Shown: positions 16,523 to 25,644, numbered from the stretch's first letter. The stretch: DNA of 64,000 nt from Micromonospora lutea (GCF_016863535.1 NZ_BOPB01000032.1:1-64000); one strand, 5' to 3'. Numbers and translations are program-made. The notes: a model not told the origin generated them from the sequence alone.

Positions 16523-17233
16523 AGTCCGGATAGCCGACTCATTCTGCTGCTCCTCGGCATCGACGGCGGCCAGTTCGTCCGAGAACGTCTGCCGGGACTC
16601 GGCATCGACCGGAGCCAGCTCGTCGGCACTGGCCTGCCCACCGCTGATCAGGTCGTCGTACGGACCGCCCTGAAACATGCCGTCGCGGGCGGGATCGTGC
16701 CGCGGCGCGCCGACCCGCGACGGCACGGCGGCGGGCAGCTCGAAATCGTCGTCGACCGGCAGGTCGTCGAACCGGGCGGGTGCCTCGTCGTCCGACACAG
16801 GCACGGTGGTCTCGCCGTGCACCCGCTGCTCGGCATCGGCGTCGGCGACGACGCTCGTGCCCAGGCTGGGCCGGTTGCGCAGGAACCGCGACCGGCCCCG
16901 GGACAGGTCGTGGCCGACCGCGACGGCCTCCAACTCGTACATCGTGCGGTGGTTGCCAGCTTCGTCGGTCCAGTCCCGGGTGTAGAGCCGCCCGCAGACC
17001 ACCACCGGGTCGCCCAGCGTGACCGAGGCGGCCACCCCCTCGGCGAGCTTGCGCCAGCAGTTCACGCGTACCCGCAGGCTGTTGCCGTCGACCCAGCGCC
17101 CGCTGTCCCGGTCGAGACGGCGGGCGGTCGAGGCGACCTTGAAGTTGGCCACCAGCGTGTTGCTCTGGGTGGTGCGACGCCATTCCGGCGCGGTCAGCAC
17201 ATTGCCGACGATTGTCACGTAGGTATCGAACAT
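16388..17233 (-). CDS. ssb: Single-stranded DNA-binding protein paralogue with long acidic tail
   Basis: A 281-residue protein. Residues 1-115 form the OB fold (MFDTYVTIVGNVLTAPEWRR, then FKVASTARR, CWRKLAEGVAASVTLGDPVVV, YELEAVAVGHDLSRG). The remaining 165 residues are acidic and low-complexity and end in GRGRRGRQPQPA, without the DDIPF-type tip that recruits partners in replicative SSBs. It therefore resembles the second actinobacterial SSB (SsbB-like) and not the main one. The ATG has an AGGAGG 5 nt upstream. It is not beside rpsF or rplI, which also fits a paralogue. Confidence 0.85.
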   Translation of the reverse strand: MFDTYVTIVGNVLTAPEWRRTTQSNTLVANFKVASTARRLDRDSGRWVDGNSLRVRVNCWRKLAEGVAASVTLGDPVVVCGRLYTRDWTDEAGNHRTMYELEAVAVGHDLSRGRSRFLRNRPSLGTSVVADADAEQRVHGETTVPVSDDEAPARFDDLPVDDDFELPAAVPSRVGAPRHDPARDGMFQGGPYDDLISGGQASADELAPVDAESRQTFSDELAAVDAEEQQNESAIRTSPADEPLSVEVETSVTGEVGRPEKSGAGVVGTGRGRRGRQPQPA

Positions 17234-17522
17234 CGTCCCTCCTGGGTCCGAGGAGTGGCTTCGCGAGTCGACTCGCCGTCGAGCCTGCGGCCTGGCGCCG
17301 CCGCCGGACAGTCCGGTGGCCGGATCTGTGGACAACTGGACCGCCTGTGGACGAACGCCTGATCAAGGTCCCGGTGTGGTAGGCCGAGGGACCCTGGCCC
17401 GCGAGCGGATGCCGGTAGATGATCCAGATAGCGGTAATGGTCACGTTCCGGACGGAACAGACCTGGGTAGGGATCTCTCAACCGCAGCCGCGAGCACGAC
17501 GTCGAACGAAAGGTCAGCGATC

Positions 17523-17576
17523 ATGAAGATGACCACCACCCGTTTCGCCCGTGTCCCTGGCGAGGCGTGGCGATGA
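17523..17576 (+). CDS. 17-codon upstream ORF overlapping the ribosome-associated protein gene
   Basis: ATG 17523 encodes MKMTTTRFARVPGEAWR and ends at TGA 17574-17576, which overlaps the ATG of the next gene as ATGA. GAAAGG lies about 9 nt upstream. It may be a coupling leader, and no run of identical control codons is visible. Confidence 0.45.
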   Translation: MKMTTTRFARVPGEAWR

Positions 17577-17989
17577 GCGCGAACCCGGCCACCGCGGCGA
17601 AGTGCCTCCGGTTCAACGCCGGTTTCACGCAGGCCGACCGGGACTGGATCGTCGCGCAGTTCGCCACGCTCGACGCCCGCCTGGCCACCTTCGACGCCGA
17701 CGCCACCGACCTCGAACTCTCGGTCAAGGACCGCGAGGCGAAGGGCCAGCGGGTCACCCTGGAGTGCCGGATCGCCGGCTGGCCGAAGATCGTCACCACG
17801 TCGAGCGAGGAGGATCTGCGCGCCGCGCTCAACGACGTCCGCGACGACCTGCGTCGCAAGCTCAACGACGCGAAGACCCGGCAGGAGCCGCGCAACAACA
17901 AGCACCTGCGGGTCAACACCCCGCCCGGCCAGGCTGAAACGCCAACCGATGACCTGACCGGTGTCGGGACGACGACCGACGAGAGGTGA
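17573..17989 (+). CDS. HPF/RaiA-like ribosome-associated protein
   Basis: A 138-residue protein with the layout of the ribosome hibernation-promoting family: an N-terminal beta-alpha-beta (LRFNAGFTQADRDWIVAQFATLDARL), a charged strand LELSVKDREAKGQRVTLECRI, and helix VTTSSEEDLRAALNDVRDDLRRKLNDAK. It lacks the C-terminal dimerisation domain of long HPF. The tail is polar. The start is ATG 17573, overlapping the upstream 17-codon ORF; GTG 17567 is the alternative. The assignment rests on secondary-structure pattern and should be treated as probable. Confidence 0.65.
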   Translation: MSANPATAAKCLRFNAGFTQADRDWIVAQFATLDARLATFDADATDLELSVKDREAKGQRVTLECRIAGWPKIVTTSSEEDLRAALNDVRDDLRRKLNDAKTRQEPRNNKHLRVNTPPGQAETPTDDLTGVGTTTDER

Positions 17990-18071
17990 CCGAAGTCGGT
18001 ACGCCCCCGTCCGCCGGGTGCGGGTGGGCGGGGGCTACCGCCCGGTAGCCAGTCGGCGTACCGTCGGCGAG

Positions 18072-19112
18072 GTGGAACCGGACGTACTTGGCCCGCCCTA
18101 CGAGCGGCACATCATCGACCTGGGCAGGGACGACGAGGGGCCGGTGGTGGCGACCCTGGTCCGCCGTCGAGCCGAACGCCCCACCGGGCGTGCCGTGCTG
18201 TACGTGCACGGCTTCGTCGACTACTTCTTCCAGACCCACGTGGCTGACTTCTTCGCCGAGCGTGGCTGGGACTTCTACGCTCTCGACCTGCGCAAGTACG
18301 GCCGTAGCCTGCTGCCGCACCAGACTCCGAACTTCTGCCACGACCTCGGCGACTACTTTCCCGAGCTGGACACCGCCGCCCGGATGATCCGCGACGAGGA
18401 CGGACACGACACCCTGCTGGCGATGGGTCACTCCACCGGCGGCCTGATCATCTCGCTGTGGGCCGACGCCCGCCGCGACGCCGGGCTGGTCGACGGGCTG
18501 GTCCTCAACAGCCCCTTCTTCGACCTCAACGCCTCCTGGTTCGTCCGGCGACCCCTCGCGGCCGCCGTCGCGCGGCTGGGCCGCAAGGCCCCGCACCGCA
18601 TCCTCCCGTTCGGGCTCGGCACCGTGTACGGCGAGAGCCTCCACGCCGACCATCGCGGCGAATGGACGTACGACCTGGCCTGGAAGCCACTCGCCGGTTT
18701 CCCCGTCCGGGCCGGCTGGATCAACGCCATCCGCACCGGCCAGCGACGGCTGCGCGCCGGACTGGACATCCCGGTGCCGGTGCTGGTCGCCTGCTCTACC
18801 CGGTCGTTCCGGGGCACGAAGTGGCAGGACGCGGCGACCCTGGCCGACGCGGTGCTCGACGTCGAGCACATGGTCCGCTGGGCACCCCGCCTCGGCCCAC
18901 ACGTCACCCTGTCCCGCTTCGACGGCGGCCTGCACGACCTCACGCTCTCCGGACCTGCCGTACGCCAGAAGGTCTTCGCCGAGGTGGGCCGGTGGGCCGA
19001 AGCCTTCCTCGGCGCCGGACCGACGCCAGCCCGGCCGGCCCCGCCGCAGCCACGGTCCGCCGCGCGCGAACGACCTGCGGCCGTGGAGGTTTCCTCCCCC
19101 ACCGACGCCTGA
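18072..19112 (+). CDS. Alpha/beta hydrolase (serine aminopeptidase S33-like)
   Basis: A 346-residue hydrolase. YVHGFVDYFFQTHVADFFAE is the oxyanion region, MGHSTGGLIISLW carries the nucleophile in GHSTG, and GGLHDLTLS near the C-terminus carries the likely catalytic histidine. The middle section resembles monoacylglycerol-lipase-type S33 hydrolases. The final 40 residues are Pro/Ala-rich. The GTG start follows TACCGT (18059-18064) by 7 nt, so the longer frame from 17961, which would overlap the upstream gene, is rejected. The substrate is unknown. Confidence 0.82.
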   Translation: MEPDVLGPPYERHIIDLGRDDEGPVVATLVRRRAERPTGRAVLYVHGFVDYFFQTHVADFFAERGWDFYALDLRKYGRSLLPHQTPNFCHDLGDYFPELDTAARMIRDEDGHDTLLAMGHSTGGLIISLWADARRDAGLVDGLVLNSPFFDLNASWFVRRPLAAAVARLGRKAPHRILPFGLGTVYGESLHADHRGEWTYDLAWKPLAGFPVRAGWINAIRTGQRRLRAGLDIPVPVLVACSTRSFRGTKWQDAATLADAVLDVEHMVRWAPRLGPHVTLSRFDGGLHDLTLSGPAVRQKVFAEVGRWAEAFLGAGPTPARPAPPQPRSAARERPAAVEVSSPTDA

Positions 19113-19219
19113 CCCATCAGCCGTTGTCCGGCCCGCGCCGCGGCGACGACAGCGACCTGGCCACCCGTTCCGCCGGGCAGGGTCCCGGCGGCGGTACCCT
19201 TCTCGCGCGAAACCACGTT

Positions 19220-19292
19220 GCGCCCGTAGCTCAGCGGATAGAGCAGGGGACTTCTAATCCCAAGGCCGCAGGTTCGAATCCTGCCGGGCGCG
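19220..19292 (+). tRNA. tRNA-Arg (UCU)
   Basis: A complete cloverleaf can be drawn. The acceptor arms are GCGCCCG/CGGGCGC, the D arm is GCTC/GAGC, and the anticodon stem is GGGGA/TCCCA (last pair mismatched) around loop CTTCTAA, so the anticodon is TCT. The T arm is GCAGG/CCTGC with TTCGAAT. The CCA end is not encoded. It reads AGA, a rare codon in this genome. Confidence 0.96.
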
Positions 19293-19380
19293 CCCATGTC
19301 CACCAGGAGAAACGACATCAACGTCTGATCTTCGACCCAGCCCGGACCCACCAGGGCGCGAGGTGCCGGAGCGTACGTGC

Positions 19381-20148
19381 TCAGCCGTTGAAGTCGGACA
19401 CCGTCCTTGCCCGATCGAACCGGCGCTGCGCCAGATCGTCGTTCGTCAGTACCCAGCCCACCATCGTGCCGTCGCGTCCGAAGCCCTCGCCTCCGAGGGC
19501 CGCGTCCACGTACAGGTAGCCCAGGAGGGTCTCCGTCTCGGGCGACTCCAGACCGTGTTCGCCTCCGCCGGTGGCGCGATCGGCGTAGCCGCCGATGGTG
19601 CCGACGCAGTCGTTGTGACCCGTCAGATGCCACTTGATGGAGCCGAAGACCTTCTCGTCGTAGCGGCTCTCACCGATGTCGAGCGCACTGTCCTCGCGTC
19701 TGAACGGGAAGTCCCAGCCACGCACGCCGTACAGCGGGAATCTCTCGCACTCCTGGCGGTACGTGTTCGCCTCCAGTTCGCGTTCGGTGACCGGGGTGCC
19801 CGGCGGCACGTGGATGACTTCCGCTTCGGGCGCGATGTCCGGCTCGGAGAAGAAGAGCAGGTGCCCGTCGGAGGGCAGGTCGATGTCGTGTGATCCGGCC
19901 GGGATCGCGGAGAGGTCCAGCGAGGCGAGGTACGTCATGCCGTCCGGCCATTCCACCCCCTCAGGCAGAGCCGGCCTGCCGCCGAAGTAACCGACCACCG
20001 GTCCCTCGCAGACGGTGTGCAGTTCCAGCACGGGGCGGGCGAGTTGCAGCCACCATTCGATGGCGTGCTCTGGCACATCGCGCTTGCGGGCGGCCTCGCG
20101 AAACTCATCACGTTGATCCACATCGGGCATTCTGCACGAGGAGTCCAT
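19381..20148 (-). CDS. DUF1963 (YwqG-like) protein
   Basis: A 255-residue protein matching the DUF1963/YwqG pattern: GYFGGRPALPEGVEWPDG, then YLASLDLSAIP, the DGHLLFFSEPD strand, and the C-terminal LLGYLYVD...GRDGTMVGWVLTNDDLAQRRFD. The molecular function of this family is unknown. The ATG at 20148 overlaps the end of the upstream HAD gene by 41 nt. ATG 20130 is an alternative. An AGA-reading tRNA gene lies beyond its 3' end on the other strand. Confidence 0.8.
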   Translation of the reverse strand: MDSSCRMPDVDQRDEFREAARKRDVPEHAIEWWLQLARPVLELHTVCEGPVVGYFGGRPALPEGVEWPDGMTYLASLDLSAIPAGSHDIDLPSDGHLLFFSEPDIAPEAEVIHVPPGTPVTERELEANTYRQECERFPLYGVRGWDFPFRREDSALDIGESRYDEKVFGSIKWHLTGHNDCVGTIGGYADRATGGGEHGLESPETETLLGYLYVDAALGGEGFGRDGTMVGWVLTNDDLAQRRFDRARTVSDFNG

Positions 20149-20872
20149 GTAGGCCGTGGCCGTCCTCGATGCGAGCGTCCGGTCGCAGGTCCGGGTGGGC
20201 GGGCTCGCGGTCGGTTCGCGGCGAGCGCATCAGAATCGCCGCACCGGCCCCCGCCCGGCGAGCGCAGGCCACGTCCCGCTGCACGCTGTCGCCGACGAAC
20301 CAGCAGTCGCCGATCGGTACGCCGACCGCGTCGGCGGCCATCCAGGCCAGTCGGGGGTTGGGTTTGCGGCGCCCGACCTCGTCGCTGTAGAACTCGGCCA
20401 CGAGAAGTCCGGAGAGCCCGGCGGCGGCGAGGAAGTCCCGATGCGCCGCCCCGCAGAGGGCGTTGCTGACCACCGCCATCGGCAGGCCCGCGTCCGTCGC
20501 AGCCCGTAACGCCTCCGGAATCCCGGGGCGGACCTGCCATTCCGATCGCCAGGCCCAGGCGTACGCCAGCGGGGTGGCCGCTTCGTCGACCGCCGTGCGG
20601 GCCTGCGCCGGCCAGGTGGGGGTCACGAAGTCCGCCCACACCCGGGCGTGGGGCAGCTCGATCGGATCGTCGGAACGACCGACGTCGTCGCGCCACCGGG
20701 CGTAGGCGGTGCTGCCCTCGGTCAGGTCGGCGGCGATCTGCTCGGCCGACACCGCGCCGCCCGCCAGGTCGAACAGCCGACGCACCAGGTCGGGCGGGGC
20801 CGTCGGCTGGCGCGGAGCGTCGGCCAGGACACCACCGAAGTCCAACAGGAGCGCGCGCGGCGATCGCAGCAT
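20108..20872 (-). CDS. HAD-superfamily hydrolase
   Basis: A 254-residue haloacid-dehalogenase-like phosphatase. The motifs appear in order: nucleophile LLLDFGGVLAD, PMAVVSNALCG with the motif II Ser, GRRKPNPRL with the motif III Lys, and CWFVGDSVQRDV with the motif IV Asp pair. A helical cap lies at about residues 20-100. The ATG at 20872 lies inside a long frame that reaches 21259; the upstream part overlaps the divergent GNAT gene and is rejected. The substrate is unknown. Confidence 0.87.
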   Translation of the reverse strand: MLRSPRALLLDFGGVLADAPRQPTAPPDLVRRLFDLAGGAVSAEQIAADLTEGSTAYARWRDDVGRSDDPIELPHARVWADFVTPTWPAQARTAVDEAATPLAYAWAWRSEWQVRPGIPEALRAATDAGLPMAVVSNALCGAAHRDFLAAAGLSGLLVAEFYSDEVGRRKPNPRLAWMAADAVGVPIGDCWFVGDSVQRDVACARRAGAGAAILMRSPRTDREPAHPDLRPDARIEDGHGLHGLLVQNARCGST

Positions 20873-21077
20873 GTCCCCATCCTCGCGTACGAGGGTGCGC
20901 CGGCCGGGCCGGGGAGGTTCATCCCGCGCCGCCGCGCTGGCCCTGGTGTCGAACGGCACGGCGGCATCGATACCGCCGGCCCAGGCCGCGCCGCTGCGCT
21001 TGGCCCTGATGCTGGACGCCACGGCGACACCGGATATCCCTGGCCCGGCACACGCCGCCGATCGTAGGGTCACCGTC

Positions 21078-21623
21078 ATGCACCTGCGCGACGAACTGGC
21101 AGCCGATCGGGATGCCGTCCACGAGCTGCACCGGCTTGCCTTCGGTGACCATGGAGAGACGGTGGTGGCGCTGGTGCGGGCGCTGCGGGACGACGATCCG
21201 GAGGCCCTCAGCCTGGTCGCCGAGGAGGAGGACGAGGTCGTCGGGCACGTGCTGTTCACCCGCAGCCTGCTCGATGCTCCGCGTCGGCTGGTGGCGGTGC
21301 AGGTGCTCAGCCCGCTCGCGGTCAGGCCGGACCGGCAGCGGCGCGGCGTCGGTGGCGCCCTGATCCGACACGGCCTGCGACGGCTGGACGAGCGCGGCGT
21401 GCCGACGGTCTTCCTGGAGGGCGACCCCGGGTACTACGCCCGCTTCGGCTTTGCCGCCGCCGGTGATCTGGGCTTTCGTCGACCATCGCTACGCATCCCG
21501 GCACCCGCCTTTCAGGCTGCCAGGCTTTCCGGGTACGAGCCGTGGATGACCGGAACCTTGGTCTACTCGGCCACCTTCTGGCAGCAGGACTGTGTCGGGC
21601 TACGCGAGGAGCACAGCGGCTGA
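21078..21623 (+). CDS. GNAT family N-acetyltransferase
   Basis: A 181-residue acetyltransferase of the YhbS/Eis-like GNAT type. The acetyl-CoA loop is LAVRPDRQRRGVGGALIRHG, and FLEGDPGYYARFGFAAAGDLGF is the characteristic C-terminal strand-loop. ATG 21078 follows TAGGGT (21065-21070) by 7 nt, so it is probably leaderless. It is divergent from the HAD gene, separated by about 205 nt. The acceptor substrate cannot be inferred. Confidence 0.88.
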   Translation: MHLRDELAADRDAVHELHRLAFGDHGETVVALVRALRDDDPEALSLVAEEEDEVVGHVLFTRSLLDAPRRLVAVQVLSPLAVRPDRQRRGVGGALIRHGLRRLDERGVPTVFLEGDPGYYARFGFAAAGDLGFRRPSLRIPAPAFQAARLSGYEPWMTGTLVYSATFWQQDCVGLREEHSG

Positions 21624-21761
21624 GCGTGACGGCTCGGCAACTCGGGGTCGCGCTTTACCTCACCCACGGTCACTGTCACCACTGCCGTGTGTTATTCTCC
21701 GGCGTCGATCTCCACAGCACGGACCCGGATCGGGTCGTTTGTCGCGAAGGACGCTTTCCCG

Positions 21762-22934
21762 ATGCCGGCCGTGCCGATCACGCCACCCACCACGGCGGAC
21801 CATCCGGCCGCCGGTGCTTTCGCGTTCGTCTTCACCCGGCTGCCGGCGCTGCTGCGGCTTTCCAGTGGCCTGTTCTGCGGTGTGGTGGCGCTCGCCGTGC
21901 GTACCCCGCCGGTACGCACGGAACTGCTCGTGCCGGCCGTGGCGGTACTGACCGGATGGTCGGTCTGGTATGCGCTGCGCGCCTGGCAACACGGCATCGG
22001 CGCGCCACTCGTCGCCGTCGACGTGACGCTGACCTGCACCGCGTGCCTGGCTATCCCAGTCCTGGTCGCACCCGAGGTACTGCCCGGTGAGGCCAGTTGG
22101 ATCGCTGTGCTGGCCAGCACCACCGTGATCAACACCCAGGCGACCGCCCCGGTCCGCTGGTCGGTTCCGGCCGGGTTGCTGGTCGTCGCCGCGTACGCGA
22201 CGGGTGCGCAGATGGCGGGGAACTCGACCGAGGCGAGGGTCCACGCGACCACCCTGCTGGCCCAGACCGCCTGCGCGGCGATCATGACCGCGGTGATGCG
22301 CCGACGCATCGCCCAGGCAGACACCGCTTTCCTGACCGCTCAGCGGGCCATCCGTCACGCCTTGGTCGCCCGGATCGCCCGCGAGGCGGAACGTCGTCAG
22401 AACCGCGACCTGCACGACACCGTCCTGGCGACGCTCACGATGGTCGGCCAGGAAGGGGTGGGTGTGAGTTCCACGGCGCTGCGCGAGCGGTGCGCGGCCG
22501 ACCTGCGTACCCTCGCCGCCCTGGCCGAGGCGCGCGCGGTGCCGGACGATGCGACGGCCCGGCTGGACGAGCGACTTCGGGCAGTGCTCACTCGACTGCC
22601 CAACCTGCCGGTCGTCGCCGACCTGCCACCGTGCACGGTCGCGGCCCCCGTCGCGGAGGCCGTCGCGGAGAGCGCGCACGCCGCGTTGGCGAATGTGGTC
22701 AACCACGCGCCCGGAGCGCGGACGACGATGCGACTGCGGCGGCACGCCGGCACCGTCACCGTCGAGGTGGCCGACGACGGTCCCGGCTTCGACCCGGCCA
22801 CCGTGCCGGCCCACCGCTACGGTCTGCGCGAGTCGGTACGCGGCCGGATGGCGACGATCGGCGGGCGAGCCGACATCGAATCCGCGCCCGGCCAGGGCAC
22901 CCGGATCCGGTTGGAGTGGTCGGATGTCGGCTGA
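21762..22934 (+). CDS. Membrane sensor histidine kinase
   Basis: A 390-residue kinase with four to five N-terminal membrane helices (about residues 30-165), a coiled dimerisation helix with the phosphoacceptor His218 in QNRDLHDTVLATLTMV, and a C-terminal ATPase with the N-box (ALANVVNHA) and G-box (VADDGPGFDPA, GQGTRIRLEW). This is the HisKA_3/NarL-partner class, which matches the response regulator two genes downstream. A TATTCT box near 21690 may be its promoter. The ATG at 21762 has a distant AAGGA. The last 11 nt overlap the next gene. Confidence 0.85.
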   Translation: MPAVPITPPTTADHPAAGAFAFVFTRLPALLRLSSGLFCGVVALAVRTPPVRTELLVPAVAVLTGWSVWYALRAWQHGIGAPLVAVDVTLTCTACLAIPVLVAPEVLPGEASWIAVLASTTVINTQATAPVRWSVPAGLLVVAAYATGAQMAGNSTEARVHATTLLAQTACAAIMTAVMRRRIAQADTAFLTAQRAIRHALVARIAREAERRQNRDLHDTVLATLTMVGQEGVGVSSTALRERCAADLRTLAALAEARAVPDDATARLDERLRAVLTRLPNLPVVADLPPCTVAAPVAEAVAESAHAALANVVNHAPGARTTMRLRRHAGTVTVEVADDGPGFDPATVPAHRYGLRESVRGRMATIGGRADIESAPGQGTRIRLEWSDVG

Positions 22935-24120
22935 AGCCCTCCGGCCGCAGCACGCCCGGCCAGTTCCGGTGCCGGGTGAGCGGGTCACGCAGACCGTTGA
23001 CGAGGTCGGTGCGGTACGGGCGGCGGCGGCCGTGGCCCGCACCTCCGACCGAGGTGCCCGGATCGTCGCGGTCACCATCGCGCTGGTCTGGCACCTGACC
23101 ATCGCGCTGCCGGCGGTGCTGGCCGCCGGGTCTGCGTTGGTCGTGCCTGAGGTGGTGCTCGGTGGTTGGTTGCTGGTGGCGGTGCTCGGCGTTGTCGCCG
23201 GGATCCGGCTGCTACGCGACGTACCGCTGCCGGCGGCGCCGTTGGTCGGGGCGCTGCTGGTCGTCGATGTGGCGGTCTTCGCCACGGTAGGCCGGTCCCA
23301 CCTGTTCAGCCCCGCGAACTGGGTGTGGGGCACCCTCGCCTGGTTCTTCCTGGTGGTGCTCTGGGGACGGCCGGTACACCGGCTGCTCGCGCTGTTGGCC
23401 GCCCATGCGGCCATCGCGTTGACCGCCGTCGTGCTGCACGGTGCGACGGGTGCTGCCGATCTGGCCCGGGCCACCATGGCCTTCTACGGCACCTCGTCGC
23501 TGCCGGTGGCGGTCTTCGCCGGTGCGGCGGCGCTCGCCGCACTGTCCCGGGAGCGGGCCGCCACCGCGGCGGCCACGAACGCGATGGTGGCCGAGCGGGA
23601 AGCCGCCGAGCAGGCCCGGCACGAACGGGGCGAGCGGCTGGACCTGGTCAGCCGTGCCGCCAGCGAGGTGCTGACCGAGTTGGCCCAGGGACGGGCCGAC
23701 CCGGCCGACCCGGAGGTGCAGCGTCGTTGTGTACGGGCTGCCGCCCGGCTGCGTCGCCTGATCGCCGAGTCCGACGACGTGCCGCACCCGCTCCTGCACG
23801 AACTGCGGGCCGCAGCCGATCTGGCCGAACGCAACGGCCTCCCGATCGACCTGGTCACTATTGGTTCACCGCCACCGTTGCCGGTGCGGGTCCGCCGGAG
23901 CCTGGCGGACCCGCTCACCGCCAGCCTCGCGGAAGCCCAGGACTGGGCCCGGTTGACAGTCGTCTCGAGCCCCGACGAGGTGGTGGTCAGTCTGGTCACA
24001 CCCGACCGGGCGGGCCCGGACAGCACCGGGCCCCCGGCGGAGGACGGCGACGGGCAGGTGGAGTACCTCTACGAACGGGACGGGGAGGTCAGATGGACGC
24101 AGACGCGCTGGCACCGGTGA
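22924..24120 (+). CDS. Kinase-like membrane protein with degenerate C-terminal domain
   Basis: A 398-residue protein with a variable N-terminal tail, five or six membrane helices (about residues 45-215), a coiled helix rich in Glu/Arg, and a C-terminal region ending in an acidic tail. The region after LVSRAASEVLTEL resembles a histidine kinase helix but has no phosphoacceptor His. The following domain has a partial ATPase-like pattern without N, G1 or G2 boxes. It overlaps both neighbours (11 and 28 nt), so it belongs to one operon with the kinase and regulator. Its role, perhaps co-sensor or inhibitor, is inferred only. Confidence 0.72.
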   Translation: MSAEALRPQHARPVPVPGERVTQTVDEVGAVRAAAAVARTSDRGARIVAVTIALVWHLTIALPAVLAAGSALVVPEVVLGGWLLVAVLGVVAGIRLLRDVPLPAAPLVGALLVVDVAVFATVGRSHLFSPANWVWGTLAWFFLVVLWGRPVHRLLALLAAHAAIALTAVVLHGATGAADLARATMAFYGTSSLPVAVFAGAAALAALSRERAATAAATNAMVAEREAAEQARHERGERLDLVSRAASEVLTELAQGRADPADPEVQRRCVRAAARLRRLIAESDDVPHPLLHELRAAADLAERNGLPIDLVTIGSPPPLPVRVRRSLADPLTASLAEAQDWARLTVVSSPDEVVVSLVTPDRAGPDSTGPPAEDGDGQVEYLYERDGEVRWTQTRWHR

Positions 24121-24806
24121 CGCCACGGCGGCCCGTCGGGGTGGCGATCGTCGACGATCACCCGGTGGTCATCGACGGGGTACGGGCCTGGCTCGCCACC
24201 GAACCGCAGTTGACCGTACTGGCCACCGGCGACGATCCGGACGAGGTGCTGCGGGCGGCACCGGATGCCGACGTGATCCTGCTCGACCTGCGGCTGCATG
24301 GCCGAGTGGTACTGGACAAGCTGGCCGAGCTGAGTGCCGCCGGTCGACGCGTGGTGGTCTACTCGGAACACTCCGAGCCAACCACGATGCTGGCCGCGCT
24401 GGACGCCGGCGCGGTGGCGTTCCTCGCCAAGCACGAGGGACGGGAGCACTGCGTGGCGACCGTGCTGGACGCGGCCAGTGACCGGCCGTACGTCCCGCCG
24501 GCACTGGCGGGCGCGATGGTCGGCGATCCGCGACCGGACCGGCCGGCGCTGTCCGACAAGGAACGTGAGGCCCTGCTGCTGTGGTTCCAGTCGATGTCGA
24601 AGGCGTCGGTGGCTCGGCGGATGCGGATCAGCGAGCACACGGTCAAGCAGTACGTCGACCGGGCGAGGATCAAGTACACGCGGGCGGGCCGGCCGGCCGC
24701 CACGAAGGCGGCGCTGCTCGCCCGCGCAATCGAGGACGGACTCGTCCGACCGGAGGAGATTGGTATCTACCGGTCGCGGGCGTCAACCGATCAGCCGACC
24801 CCCTAA
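24093..24806 (+). CDS. NarL/LuxR-type response regulator
   Basis: A 237-residue regulator. The receiver domain (1-125) has the acidic pair IVDDHP, the phosphoacceptor Asp65 in VILLDLRL, a conserved Ser in VVVYSEH and Lys in FLAKHEG. The C-terminal winged-helix region (LSDKEREALLLWFQSMSKASVARRM, then ISEHTVKQYVDRARIKY) is a divergent LuxR-like helix-turn-helix. The ATG overlaps the upstream gene by 28 nt and has GGGGAGG 4 nt before it. It is the output of the adjacent kinase pair. Targets are unknown. Confidence 0.88.
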   Translation: MDADALAPVTPRRPVGVAIVDDHPVVIDGVRAWLATEPQLTVLATGDDPDEVLRAAPDADVILLDLRLHGRVVLDKLAELSAAGRRVVVYSEHSEPTTMLAALDAGAVAFLAKHEGREHCVATVLDAASDRPYVPPALAGAMVGDPRPDRPALSDKEREALLLWFQSMSKASVARRMRISEHTVKQYVDRARIKYTRAGRPAATKAALLARAIEDGLVRPEEIGIYRSRASTDQPTP

Positions 24807-24880
24807 CAGGCGTCATGACAGCAAGTGGTGTCTTGCGCGAGGCTCGTGCGTAGATGCCGTCTGCACCGGAGGTCCCGACG

Positions 24881-25582
24881 ATGCACGATGACGCCTCACC
24901 GTTCTTCATCGCACCGCACCGGTTCGACGCGGTGCACGACGGTACGGGCCCGGTGCTGGACCGGCGGCATGAGCTGGTGCCGGAGGCCGGCGAGCGGGTG
25001 CTCGACCGCCACCGCGCGGACGTGGCCGGATTCCTGCTTGGTCCCAGCGAGGTCTACCGCGCCTGGACGCTACCCGCCCCGGTCTCCGTCACCATCACCG
25101 ACCACCGTCTGGCCTACGTGGGCGGAGGTGGACAGCTCGCCCTGGTGGGACCCGGGAGTCGCGCGGCGGCTCCGCTGCCGGGGCTGGTCAGCGGGCAGAT
25201 CCGCTGGCAGTGGCCGTCCCGGCTGGAGCTGTGGCCCGCCGCCGACGGCAACCCGGCGATGTTGCTGGTGATCTGTGACGCGCTGCGTACGATCCAGCAA
25301 CCCGCGCTGGCCCTGGTCGGACCGGACGGCCGGATCGGCGAACTGGCCCGGCAGCTTCGCCACGCGATCGCCACGTTCCGGCTGGTCCGCCCGGAGCTGG
25401 TGGACCTGTCTCCGCCGGAGCGGGACGCGCTGGCCCGCCTGACCCGGACCGCGTCGCTGAGCGGTACCGGCCGGGTACTGCTGCCCGGCGCGCTGCCCGT
25501 GGAGTTCCATTCCCGGGACGACTACTACCGGCCGAGGCAGGCTGACGCACCGCCGTACGACGCGGCATCCGGGCAGCGATAG
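24881..25582 (+). CDS. Conserved hypothetical protein
   Basis: A 233-residue soluble protein with no motif I can name. It begins MHDDASPFFIAPHRFD and has strands typical of a PH/GRAM-like barrel in the middle (VSVTITDHRLAYVGGGGQLALVGPG, then IRWQWPSRLELWP) followed by a long helix (IGELARQLRHAIATFRL). The ATG at 24881 has GGAGG 8 nt upstream; the frame opens at ATG 24854. It begins 74 nt after the response regulator in the same direction and could be cotranscribed. Confidence 0.7.
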   Translation: MHDDASPFFIAPHRFDAVHDGTGPVLDRRHELVPEAGERVLDRHRADVAGFLLGPSEVYRAWTLPAPVSVTITDHRLAYVGGGGQLALVGPGSRAAAPLPGLVSGQIRWQWPSRLELWPAADGNPAMLLVICDALRTIQQPALALVGPDGRIGELARQLRHAIATFRLVRPELVDLSPPERDALARLTRTASLSGTGRVLLPGALPVEFHSRDDYYRPRQADAPPYDAASGQR

Positions 25583-25644
25583 GCGGCCGGGCGTCACCGT
25601 CGGAACGTGCGACAGCCGGCCGAGGCCCCGCCCATGTCGGGTGG

